Assembly (NCBI RefSeq): GCF_001721295.1
Contig: NZ_MDDS01000068.1
Span: forward strand, 1 to 64,000
Source: Sphingomonas turrisvirgatae
GTDB taxonomy: Bacteria > Pseudomonadota > Alphaproteobacteria > Sphingomonadales > Sphingomonadaceae
Reading direction: 5' to 3'
Length of the DNA: 64,000 nucleotides
A program made the position numbers and the translations under genes. Below the pieces are notes generated by a model. The model searched no databases. It saw only the letters and a list, made by a program, of their open reading frames with translations, and was not told the DNA's origin. Positions 46,688 through 54,024 of the stretch are shown here, piece after piece (positions within the stretch are counted from its first letter, which is position 1; each line of letters opens with the position of its first letter).

Positions 46688-47971
46688 ATGACCAGCGATG
46701 CGACAGTGCCGGCCGTCCCGCGCGGACGCTATCGCTGGATCGTCTGCGCCCTGCTCTTTACGTCGACTACCATCTGCTACATCGACCGGCAGATCTTCGG
46801 GTTGCTCAAACCCACGCTCGACGCCGAACTGGGGTGGAGCGAGACCGACTACGGCGACATCGTCGCGACCTTCTCGCTGCTTTACGCCCTGGGCTATCTG
46901 CTCGGCGGCCGGCTGATCGACCGGATCGGGGTGCGCAAGGGGCTGGGTCTGGCGGTGTTCGGGTGGAGCCTGGCCGCCGCGGCGCATGGCCTGATGTCCA
47001 GCGTGCTGGGGTTCAAGGTCGCGCGCGCCGCGCTGGGCATTACCGAAGGCGGCAACTTCCCCGCATCGATCAAGGCGGTGCGCGAATGGTTTCCGCCGCA
47101 GGAGCGCGCGTTCGCGACCGGCATCTTCAACGCCGGCAGCAATATCGGCGCGATCGTCACGCCGATCTCGCTGCCGTTCATGGTCGCGGCATTCGGCTGG
47201 CGCGCGGCGTTCCTGATCGCCGGCAGCCTGGGGTTGATCTGGCTGGTGCTGTGGCTGCGCTTTTATGAGCGGCCCGAGCGGCAGAAGCGCCTGTCAGACG
47301 AGGAACTGCGCTATATCCAGGCTGGCGAGGATACCACGCTGCAGCCGCCGGTGCGCTGGCTGTCGCTGCTCAACTATCGCGGCACCTGGGCATATATCGT
47401 CGGCATGTTGATGACGAGCCCGGTGTGGTGGTTCTATCTCAACTGGGTCCCCGGCTTCCTGCACGACCGCTTCGACATCGACATGATGGGGTCGATCGCG
47501 CCGCTGGTGGTCATCTATCTGGTGGCGGATGTCGGCAGCATCGCCGGCGGGTGGATCTCGTCGCGGCTGATCCGGGGCGGGATGCAGCCCGTGCCGGCCA
47601 GGCTGGCGACGATGTTCGTGATGGCGCTGTGTCCGGTGCCCGTGGCGTTCATCGCCGGCGTTTCCGGCCTGTGGCCGGCGGTGTTCATGATCGCGCTGGC
47701 GGCGGCGGGGCATCAGGGCATGTCGGCGAACCTTTATACGCTGGCGTCGGACACGGTTCCGTCGCGCGGGGTCAGTTCGGTGATCGGCATGGGCGGCTTT
47801 GCAGCGGGGATCGTCGGCATGTTCGTCGCGATGGCGATCGGCCGCATCCTGGACGCGACCGGCGGCAACTACACCCTCCTCTTCATCGGCGCGGCGGTGG
47901 CCTATCCGCTCGCCGTCCTCGTCATGGCGGCAATCGTCCGCCGGCCCGCACACTCGAAAATGGAAGCATGA
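46688..47971 (+). CDS. MFS hexuronate-type transporter (ExuT-like, ACS family)
   Basis: 427 aa, twelve spans. The first contains [20 protein letters not shown], then [20 protein letters not shown] and the ACS-family region [20 protein letters not shown]. These carriers take up hexuronates or related sugar acids with protons. It is the first gene of the operon MFS, RraA-like, UxaA small, UxaA large, SDR, uxaC. The next gene overlaps by 4 bp (ATGA). Operator site B lies 44 bp upstream of the start. Confidence 0.9.
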   Translation: MTSDATVPAVPRGRYRWIVCALLFTSTTICYIDRQIFGLLKPTLDAELGWSETDYGDIVATFSLLYALGYLLGGRLIDRIGVRKGLGLAVFGWSLAAAAHGLMSSVLGFKVARAALGITEGGNFPASIKAVREWFPPQERAFATGIFNAGSNIGAIVTPISLPFMVAAFGWRAAFLIAGSLGLIWLVLWLRFYERPERQKRLSDEELRYIQAGEDTTLQPPVRWLSLLNYRGTWAYIVGMLMTSPVWWFYLNWVPGFLHDRFDIDMMGSIAPLVVIYLVADVGSIAGGWISSRLIRGGMQPVPARLATMFVMALCPVPVAFIAGVSGLWPAVFMIALAAAGHQGMSANLYTLASDTVPSRGVSSVIGMGGFAAGIVGMFVAMAIGRILDATGGNYTLLFIGAAVAYPLAVLVMAAIVRRPAHSKMEA

Positions 47972-48624
47972 TGGACGACCAGACGATCTTTGGCCTGTTT
48001 CGCAGCGAACTCTATACGCCGGTGGTCGGCGACATTCTCGATACGCTGGGCCATGTGCACCAGTTCCTGCCGCAGCCGATCCAGCCGATGCTGACGAGCA
48101 TGAAGCTGATCGGGCGCGCGATGCCGGTGCTGATGATCGACGTCTATGGCCCGCAGGCCGAGCCGTTCGGGAAGCTGACGCAGGCGCTGGACCAGCTGGA
48201 GCCGGGCGACATCTACCTTGCCAGCGGCGGGGCGATGCGGTGCGCTTATTGGGGCGAGATCCTGACCGCGACGGCGCGTGCGCGCGGGGCGAACGGGGCG
48301 GTGGTCAACGGCTATCATCGCGACACGCCACAGGTACTTGAGCAGGATTGGCCGGTATTCAGCCGGGGCCGCTTCGCACAGGATTCGAGCGTGCGCACCA
48401 AGGTGATTGACTATCGCTGTCCGATCGAGGTCGGGCCGGTCACCGTCCAGCCGGGCGATCTGGTGTTCGGCGATCTGGACGGCGTGGTGGTGATCCCGCG
48501 CGCGGTCGAGGCCGAGGTGATCGAACGCGCGCTGGAAAAGGCGCGCGGCGAAAAGCTGGTCCGGCAGGAGATCGAGGGCGGCATGTCGAGCACGGCGGCG
48601 TTCGCGAAGTACGGAATCCTGTGA
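47968..48624 (+). CDS. RraA-like aldolase/decarboxylase family protein
   Basis: 218 aa. RraA/HMG-aldolase fold: [13 protein letters not shown] at the N terminus, [38 protein letters not shown] (Arg-Asp pair) and [15 protein letters not shown]. Class II pyruvate aldolases of this family split 4-hydroxy-2-oxo acids; RraA itself inhibits RNase E but lacks the metal residues. In this operon an aldol cleavage or another step on a keto-deoxy sugar acid is plausible. Start ATG 47968 overlaps the MFS stop; ATG 47971 follows directly. Confidence 0.85.
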   Translation: MMDDQTIFGLFRSELYTPVVGDILDTLGHVHQFLPQPIQPMLTSMKLIGRAMPVLMIDVYGPQAEPFGKLTQALDQLEPGDIYLASGGAMRCAYWGEILTATARARGANGAVVNGYHRDTPQVLEQDWPVFSRGRFAQDSSVRTKVIDYRCPIEVGPVTVQPGDLVFGDLDGVVVIPRAVEAEVIERALEKARGEKLVRQEIEGGMSSTAAFAKYGIL

Positions 48625-48631
48625 GGGCGCG

Positions 48632-48946
48632 ATGACCACCGCCTTTCAAGTCCACGCCGACGACAATGTCGCGACCCTGCTGGCCGATGCCGAGCGTGAG
48701 GTGAGGCTCGTCGGCGGCGGCACGGTTGCGCTGAACGAGCCGATCGCGCTGGGGCACAAGGTGGCGCTGAGCGACATCGCGGCGGGCGCGGCAGTGGGGA
48801 AATATGGCATCCCCATCGGCACTGCGAGCGTCGGCATCCGCATGGGCGACTGGGTGCATCTGCACAATTGCGCCAGCCGCTTCGACGAGCGTTCGGGCGG
48901 GTTCGACGGAGTGACCGGCGCGTCGAAGGACATGGTCTATGAATGA
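48632..48946 (+). CDS. UxaA-family small subunit (SAF domain)
   Basis: 104 aa. This is the N-terminal SAF-type domain of altronate/galactarate dehydratases as a separate chain: [37 protein letters not shown] and [13 protein letters not shown]. The large subunit gene overlaps by 8 bp. In E. coli UxaA both parts are one polypeptide; here the enzyme is split. Confidence 0.88.
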   Translation: MTTAFQVHADDNVATLLADAEREVRLVGGGTVALNEPIALGHKVALSDIAAGAAVGKYGIPIGTASVGIRMGDWVHLHNCASRFDERSGGFDGVTGASKDMVYE

Positions 48947-50159
48947 AGTCGCGGCGCGGCAGTGGCAGGCCTGGCTGCGGCCGGACGGGCGCAAGGGCGT
49001 GCGCAACCTCGTCCTCGTCATCTATACCGTACAGTGCGCGGCGCATGTCGCCCATGCCATCGCGGCGGGCGAGGAGGACGTGCAAGTCATCGGCTTCCCC
49101 GGCTGTTACGACAATCAATATGCGATCCGACTGGTGCTGGCGCTGGCGCGGCATCCCAATGTCGGGGCGGTGCTGTCGGTCGGGCTGGGCTGCGAATATA
49201 CCCAGCCGGCGCGGATTGCCGAGGCGGTGGCGAAGAGCGGGCGGCCGGCCGACGCCTTCTTCATCCAGGATGTCGGGGGCACGCGATCCTCGACCGAGAA
49301 AGGCAAGGCGATCGTGCGGTCCTTGCGCGAGCGGATCCGGCGAGAGACGCCGCGCGTGGCGATGGGCTTTGCCGACCTGACGTTGGGGGCGGAATGCGGC
49401 GGGTCGGACGGGACGAGCGGGCTGGTCGGCAATCCTGTTGTCGGGCGGCTGTTCGACCAAGTGGTGGACGCGGGCGGATCGGCGATCTGCGAGGAGATCG
49501 TCGAGATGATCGGCCTCAAGGACATCATCCTGGCGCGCGCCGCCGATGAACGCGCACGGGCCGAGCTGGAGGCCACCTATGACAAGGCGGAACGCTATTG
49601 CCGCGAGGTTCGGCAATATTCGGTCAGCCCGGGCAATTTCGCCGGCGGCCTCACGACCATCGAGGAAAAGAGCATGGGCGCGTTCGCCAAGAGCGGATCG
49701 CGGCCGATCCAGGGCGTGATCAAGGTCGGCGAGAGCCCGCCCTGGCCCGGCATGTGGGTGATGGATTCGGTGCCCGACCCGCACTTCATGCAGTTCGGCT
49801 ATACCAATCCCAACGATACCGAAGGGATCATGGACCTTATCTCCGGCGGCAGCCAGATCGTGCTGTTCATCACCGGGCGCGGCAGCGTGATCGGATCGCC
49901 GGTCGCGCCGTTGATCAAGGTCACCGGCAACAGCCGGACCTATGCCAGGATGCAGGAAGACATGGATTTCGACGCAGGCCGCGTGCTGGCGGGCGAGCTG
50001 TCGCTGGACGAAGCGGCGGGCGAGCTGGCGGCGATGGTGGCGGATGTGGCGGCAGGCACGCAGAGCAAGCCCGAGGCATTGGGGCACAGGGAGTATTTCG
50101 TGATGTACAAGCACCAGGACACGCCGGAGCTGGATCGGGGGTGCCGCAGTGCCGCTTGA
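48939..50159 (+). CDS. UxaA-family large subunit (altronate dehydratase-like)
   Basis: 406 aa, catalytic C-terminal part of the altronate/galactarate dehydratase family: [59 protein letters not shown] and [20 protein letters not shown]. Cys residues in PGCY, GLGCE and AECGGSD probably bind the iron needed for dehydration. Altronate would give 2-keto-3-deoxygluconate. With uronate isomerase and an SDR in the same operon a tagaturonate-altronate route is likely, though an aldarate or fuconate substrate is not excluded. Confidence 0.88.
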   Translation: MNEVAARQWQAWLRPDGRKGVRNLVLVIYTVQCAAHVAHAIAAGEEDVQVIGFPGCYDNQYAIRLVLALARHPNVGAVLSVGLGCEYTQPARIAEAVAKSGRPADAFFIQDVGGTRSSTEKGKAIVRSLRERIRRETPRVAMGFADLTLGAECGGSDGTSGLVGNPVVGRLFDQVVDAGGSAICEEIVEMIGLKDIILARAADERARAELEATYDKAERYCREVRQYSVSPGNFAGGLTTIEEKSMGAFAKSGSRPIQGVIKVGESPPWPGMWVMDSVPDPHFMQFGYTNPNDTEGIMDLISGGSQIVLFITGRGSVIGSPVAPLIKVTGNSRTYARMQEDMDFDAGRVLAGELSLDEAAGELAAMVADVAAGTQSKPEALGHREYFVMYKHQDTPELDRGCRSAA

Positions 50160-50919
50160 TCCTGCAACCGCATTCCGCCTCGACGGCGAAGTCGCGCTGA
50201 TCACCGGCGGCGGCACAGGGCTGGGCCTGGGCATGGCCCGCGCGCTGCATGCGGCGGGCGCGCAGGTCGTGCTGATCGGGCGGCGTGAGGAACTGGTGCG
50301 CGGCGCGGCCGAGGAACTGGGCGAGGGCGCGCATTGGGAAGCGGCCGACGTCACCGACTTCGCCTCGCTGCCGCCGCTGGTCGAGCGTGTGATCGCCAAG
50401 TGCGGCAAGGTCTCGATCCTGCTCAACAATGCCGGGATCAACTTCAAGAAGCTGGCGGTCGACACGCCGGTCGAGGATTTCTCGAGCATGCTCGACACGC
50501 ATGTGCTGGCGGCCCATGCGCTGACCCAGGCGGTGCTGCCGGGCATGATCGCGGCGGGGCATGGCAGCATCCTGTTCACCGCGTCGATGACATCGCTGAT
50601 CGGCATGCCGGGCGTCATCGCCTATTCGGCGGCAAAATCCGCCTATGTCGGCATGGTCCGCGCGCTGTCGTGCGAGGTCGCGGGGCAGGGGGTGCGTGTC
50701 AATGCGATCGCGCCCGGCTGGATCGAATCGCCGATGCTGCGCAAGGCGCTGGACGGCGATCCGGCGCGCTCGAACCGCATCCTGCAGCGAACGCCGATGG
50801 GGCGGTTCGGCGAGCCCGAGGATATCGGCCATGCCGCCGTCTATCTCTGTTCCCCCGCCGCAAAGTTCGTGACCGGCGTGTTGCTGCCGGTCGATGGCGG
50901 CGCATCGCAAGGCTTTTGA
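50149..50919 (+). CDS. SDR oxidoreductase of the uronate operon
   Basis: 256 aa from a GTG that overlaps the preceding stop by 11 bp. Classical [26 protein letters not shown], Ser in SASMTS-like [20 protein letters not shown], and a C-terminal [12 protein letters not shown]. The N terminus resembles gluconate-5-dehydrogenase-like SDRs. In context it may reduce tagaturonate or fructuronate to altronate or mannonate, in place of the long-chain UxaB/UxuB enzymes. Oxidation of a keto-deoxy-fuconate is an alternative. Both are inference. Confidence 0.87.
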   Translation: MPLDPATAFRLDGEVALITGGGTGLGLGMARALHAAGAQVVLIGRREELVRGAAEELGEGAHWEAADVTDFASLPPLVERVIAKCGKVSILLNNAGINFKKLAVDTPVEDFSSMLDTHVLAAHALTQAVLPGMIAAGHGSILFTASMTSLIGMPGVIAYSAAKSAYVGMVRALSCEVAGQGVRVNAIAPGWIESPMLRKALDGDPARSNRILQRTPMGRFGEPEDIGHAAVYLCSPAAKFVTGVLLPVDGGASQGF

Positions 50920-50921
50920 CC

Positions 50922-52337
50922 ATGACCCCCTACCGCCTCCACCCCGACCGGCTGTTCCCGACCGACCCCAGCGTCCGCGCCATCGCGCGCGAGCTGTACG
51001 AGGGCGTGCGTAGCCTGCCGATCGTCAGCCCGCACGGCCATACCGATCCCAGCTGGTTCGCAAGCAACGAGCCGTTCCGCGACCCGGCGTCACTGTTCAT
51101 CATCCCCGACCACTATATCTTCCGCATGCTCTATTCGCGCGGCGTTCGCCTTGAGGAACTGGGCGTGCCGCGCGTCGACGGGGGATGGACCGAGAGCGAC
51201 CCGCGGAAGATCTGGCGGCGCTTCGCAAAGAACTTCCACCTGCTGCGCGGCACTCCGAGCTGGATGTGGCTGGGCCACGCGCTGCACGAAATCATGGGCA
51301 TTCCGCAGAAGCTGAGCGTCGAAACGGCGGACGTGATCTACGACCAGATCGACGCCAAGCTGAAGTCGGACGACTATCGTCCGCGCGCGCTGTTCGAGCG
51401 GTTCAACATCGAGGTGCTGGCGACCACGGAAGACCCGCTGGACGATCTGCGCCACCACCGCGCCATCGGGGCGAGCGGCTGGCATGGGCGGGTGCTGACG
51501 GCGTTCCGGCCGGACAATGTGACCGACCCCGAGCATCCGCGCTTTGCGAGCGACCTGCGGGAGCTTGGCCGGATCACCGGCGAGGATGTTGGGACGTGGG
51601 AAGGCTATCTCGCCGCGCTGCGCGCTCGCCGGCGTTACTTCATCGAGCATGGCGGCTGCACCTCGACCGATCATGGCCATCCCACCGCGCATACCGAGAA
51701 TCTGGCTCAGGAAGATGCCGCCGCATTGTTCGCGCGCGTGTCGAGCGGGCAGGGGACGGCCGACGATGCCGAGCGCTTCCGCGGCCAGATGCTGACCGAG
51801 ATGGCGCGGATGAGCGTTGCGGACGGGCTGGTCATGCAAATCCACCCCGGCGCGCTGCGCAGCCAGAACCCGGCGGTGACCGACACTTTCGGCGAGGCGA
51901 AGGGCGACGATTGGCCATCACGCACCGAATATGTGAAGTCGCTGAAGCCGCTGCTCAACGCGTTCGGCAATGAGCGCGACCTGACGATCATCCTCTTCAC
52001 GCTGGACGAAAGCACCTATGCGCGGGAGATCGCGCCGCTGGCGGGCCATTATCCGGCGCTGCGCATCGGGCCGGCCTGGTGGTTCCACGACAGCCCCGAA
52101 GGGATGCGCCGCTTTCGCGAGCAGGTGACCGAGACCGGTGGCTTCTACAACACGGTCGGGTTCAACGACGACACGCGTGCATTCCTGTCGATCCCGTCGC
52201 GGCACGACATGAGCCGGCGGGTGGATTGTTCGTTCCTCGCGCGGCTGGTGGCAGAGCATCGCATCGACATGGACGAGGCGCAGGTCGTGGCCACCGACCT
52301 GGCGTACAATCTGGTGCGGGAGGCGTATCGGCTGTGA
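50922..52337 (+). CDS. uxaC: Uronate isomerase
   Basis: 471 aa, full length. Converts D-glucuronate to D-fructuronate and D-galacturonate to D-tagaturonate. Amidohydrolase-fold motifs: LPIVSPHGHTDPSWFA (HxH metal site), DHYIFRMLYSRGV, IEVLATTEDPLDDLRHH, and a C-terminal SRRVDCSFLARLVAEHRI. The ATG at 50922 lies 2 bp after the SDR stop; open frame before it is a shadow of the SDR. Last gene of the operon, followed by a palindromic repeat. Confidence 0.96.
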   Translation: MTPYRLHPDRLFPTDPSVRAIARELYEGVRSLPIVSPHGHTDPSWFASNEPFRDPASLFIIPDHYIFRMLYSRGVRLEELGVPRVDGGWTESDPRKIWRRFAKNFHLLRGTPSWMWLGHALHEIMGIPQKLSVETADVIYDQIDAKLKSDDYRPRALFERFNIEVLATTEDPLDDLRHHRAIGASGWHGRVLTAFRPDNVTDPEHPRFASDLRELGRITGEDVGTWEGYLAALRARRRYFIEHGGCTSTDHGHPTAHTENLAQEDAAALFARVSSGQGTADDAERFRGQMLTEMARMSVADGLVMQIHPGALRSQNPAVTDTFGEAKGDDWPSRTEYVKSLKPLLNAFGNERDLTIILFTLDESTYAREIAPLAGHYPALRIGPAWWFHDSPEGMRRFREQVTETGGFYNTVGFNDDTRAFLSIPSRHDMSRRVDCSFLARLVAEHRIDMDEAQVVATDLAYNLVREAYRL

Positions 52338-52372
52338 AATATGGGCGGGTGGCGCCGCCCATTCTCTCATCG

Positions 52373-52474
52373 GTCACGCCGGCCCTGTGCCGGGGTCCAC
52401 TCAGCCGGGCGGGCTGAACTCGAGCCGCTTGCCCCTCCCGTGCCGCACGGTGGACCCCGGCACAAAGCCGGGGT
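52373..52474. repeat. Palindromic intergenic repeat, family 2, copy d
   Basis: GTGCCGGGGTCCAC on the left and GTGGACCCCGGCACAAAGCC followed by GGGGTGATG on the right form a long inverted repeat. It lies between the convergent uxaC and GH28 genes and may terminate both. Confidence 0.75.
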
Positions 52475-52507
52475 GATGGTGATGGTGGTGGGGCGTGGCC
52501 GGCCCGC

Positions 52508-53872
52508 TTACGTCACGATTTCCCCCGGCGCACCGTTCACGCGAACATTGTCGAAGCGGATGTTCTTCGTATCCCGGGCGATGAGCTTCTGGCGATCGCC
52601 GCTGTCGGTCAGACGGACGTCGATATCCTTCAAGAGGAAGTCGCTGATCGCGGTCGTCGGACTGCCCGAGATGTTGCCGAAGCGGCGCGTGGTGCCCTTC
52701 ACATCCTCGATCACCACATCGCGGATGATCGCGCCGGGCATCTTCGGCTCGACGCGGGTGCCGTGGGTCAGGCGGGCGTTGACGATCAGGCCAACCGCCG
52801 GGTCGCTCTCGCTCCAGTTCGGCTTCCCATAGTCGTAGAAGACCTCGCGATTGTGCCAGTCGGGGCCATAGGGTGTCGGCGCTTCGGCCAGGCGTACGCC
52901 CTTGACGCGCAGCCCTTCATAGACCTGACCCGGCGTGTCCGGGCGCACCTTGAAGCGGATCGTCGGAATGTCGCCGACATTGGTGATCCGCTCGACCCGC
53001 ACGTCGCGCACGATGGTCGCGTTGCTGCCATAGGTGACGCAGCCCAGGCCATGTTCGAAGATACAATCGTGGATATGGATGCGCTCGACCGGCGGCGCTT
53101 CCTTATAAGCTGCCGCGCCCGGCCCCTGCGTCCCCTTGAGCGCGATGCAGTCGTCATCGACCGAGAAGCGGCAGCGGCGCACGACGATGTCCTGGCAGCT
53201 GTCGAGGTCGATCGCGTCCGAACTGGGCGCGCGGATGATATGCGGCACTTCGAAGCTGCAATCCTCGATCACCGAACGGCGGCAGCGATACATGTGCAGG
53301 TTCCAGAAGGCGGCGTCCTTGAACGTCACGCCACTGACCAGGACGTCGTCGCAATCCTCGATCGAGCAGAGTTGCGGGAAGTGGTAGACGACCTTGTTAC
53401 CCTCGACGCTTTCCTCGGGCACCTTGAAGAACATGCGCCAGAACGGGTCGCCCGCGCCGTCGATGGTGCCGGGGCCGACGATGCGGAGGCCATGGTTGTG
53501 GCTTGCATTGATGAGGCCGAGGCGCAGCGGTTCGGGATAGGCTTCGACGAAGCGCCGCATGACCAGCGGATAGTCGGCCAGGTCGGTCGAGCCGCGCAGC
53601 ACCGCGCCCTTGCGAAGTTCGAGCCCGACGCCGGGCTTCAGCCAGATCGATCCCGTGACGAACACGCCTGCCGGCACCGCGATCATGCCGCCGCCCGCCT
53701 TTGCCAGCGCATCGATCGCCGCCTGGATCGCGCGGGTGTTGAGTGTGCGCCCGTCGCCCCTTGCACCATGCGTTCGGATGTCGACGACTCGCTGGCGGGC
53801 GAGGGCGACACCCGGCGCGGCGATCAGCGCCAGTGCAGGCGCACGCATCAGCAGTTCGCGTCTTGAGCCCAT
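52508..53872 (-). CDS. Exported GH28 family glycosidase (polygalacturonase-like)
   Basis: 454 aa from MGSRRELLMRAPALALIAAP, a Tat-like signal with a GAGGGAG ribosome-binding site. Right-handed beta-helix: VVDIRTHGARGDGRTLNTRA, AIQAAIDALAKAGGGMIAVP, then the GH28 active site as SSDAIDLDSC (catalytic Asp; Ser-Ser replaces Asn-Thr), VDDDCIALKG (Asp-Asp), EHGLGCVTYGS (His) and IRFKVR (RxK). GH28 enzymes hydrolyse galacturonic acid linkages in pectins. The changed first motif suggests an exo or otherwise special activity. Divergent from the TonB receptor with a GntR-type operator between them. Confidence 0.9.
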   Translation of the reverse strand: MGSRRELLMRAPALALIAAPGVALARQRVVDIRTHGARGDGRTLNTRAIQAAIDALAKAGGGMIAVPAGVFVTGSIWLKPGVGLELRKGAVLRGSTDLADYPLVMRRFVEAYPEPLRLGLINASHNHGLRIVGPGTIDGAGDPFWRMFFKVPEESVEGNKVVYHFPQLCSIEDCDDVLVSGVTFKDAAFWNLHMYRCRRSVIEDCSFEVPHIIRAPSSDAIDLDSCQDIVVRRCRFSVDDDCIALKGTQGPGAAAYKEAPPVERIHIHDCIFEHGLGCVTYGSNATIVRDVRVERITNVGDIPTIRFKVRPDTPGQVYEGLRVKGVRLAEAPTPYGPDWHNREVFYDYGKPNWSESDPAVGLIVNARLTHGTRVEPKMPGAIIRDVVIEDVKGTTRRFGNISGSPTTAISDFLLKDIDVRLTDSGDRQKLIARDTKNIRFDNVRVNGAPGEIVT

Positions 53873-53928
53873 CTTAACTCCCTCTCCAGCCACGGTTTTC
53901 AGTAGGTGCCAGCGCTCGCAGAAACCGC

Positions 53929-53958
53929 TTGCCTTATCATTCATCATACAAGTATATC
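53929..53958 (+). promoter_or_regulatory. Promoter of the TonB receptor gene in the polysaccharide locus
   Basis: TTGCCT at 53929, 18-bp spacer, TATATC at 53953. Operator site C overlaps the end of the -10 hexamer. Confidence 0.5.
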
Positions 53959-53969
53959 TGTCTTACAGG
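53957..53969. promoter_or_regulatory. GntR-type operator, site C
   Basis: TCTGTCTTACAGG keeps the CTGT...ACAG core of the palindrome. It lies between the divergent GH28 and TonB receptor genes. On the minus strand it falls between TTGACC (53972-53977) and TATACT (53951-53956), a possible GH28 promoter with a short 15-bp spacer. Confidence 0.68.
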
Positions 53970-54024
53970 TTGGTCAAGCGACGCGAAGCGTGTTCCGGCC
54001 TTTGCAAAAAGGGGAGGGTCCGTG

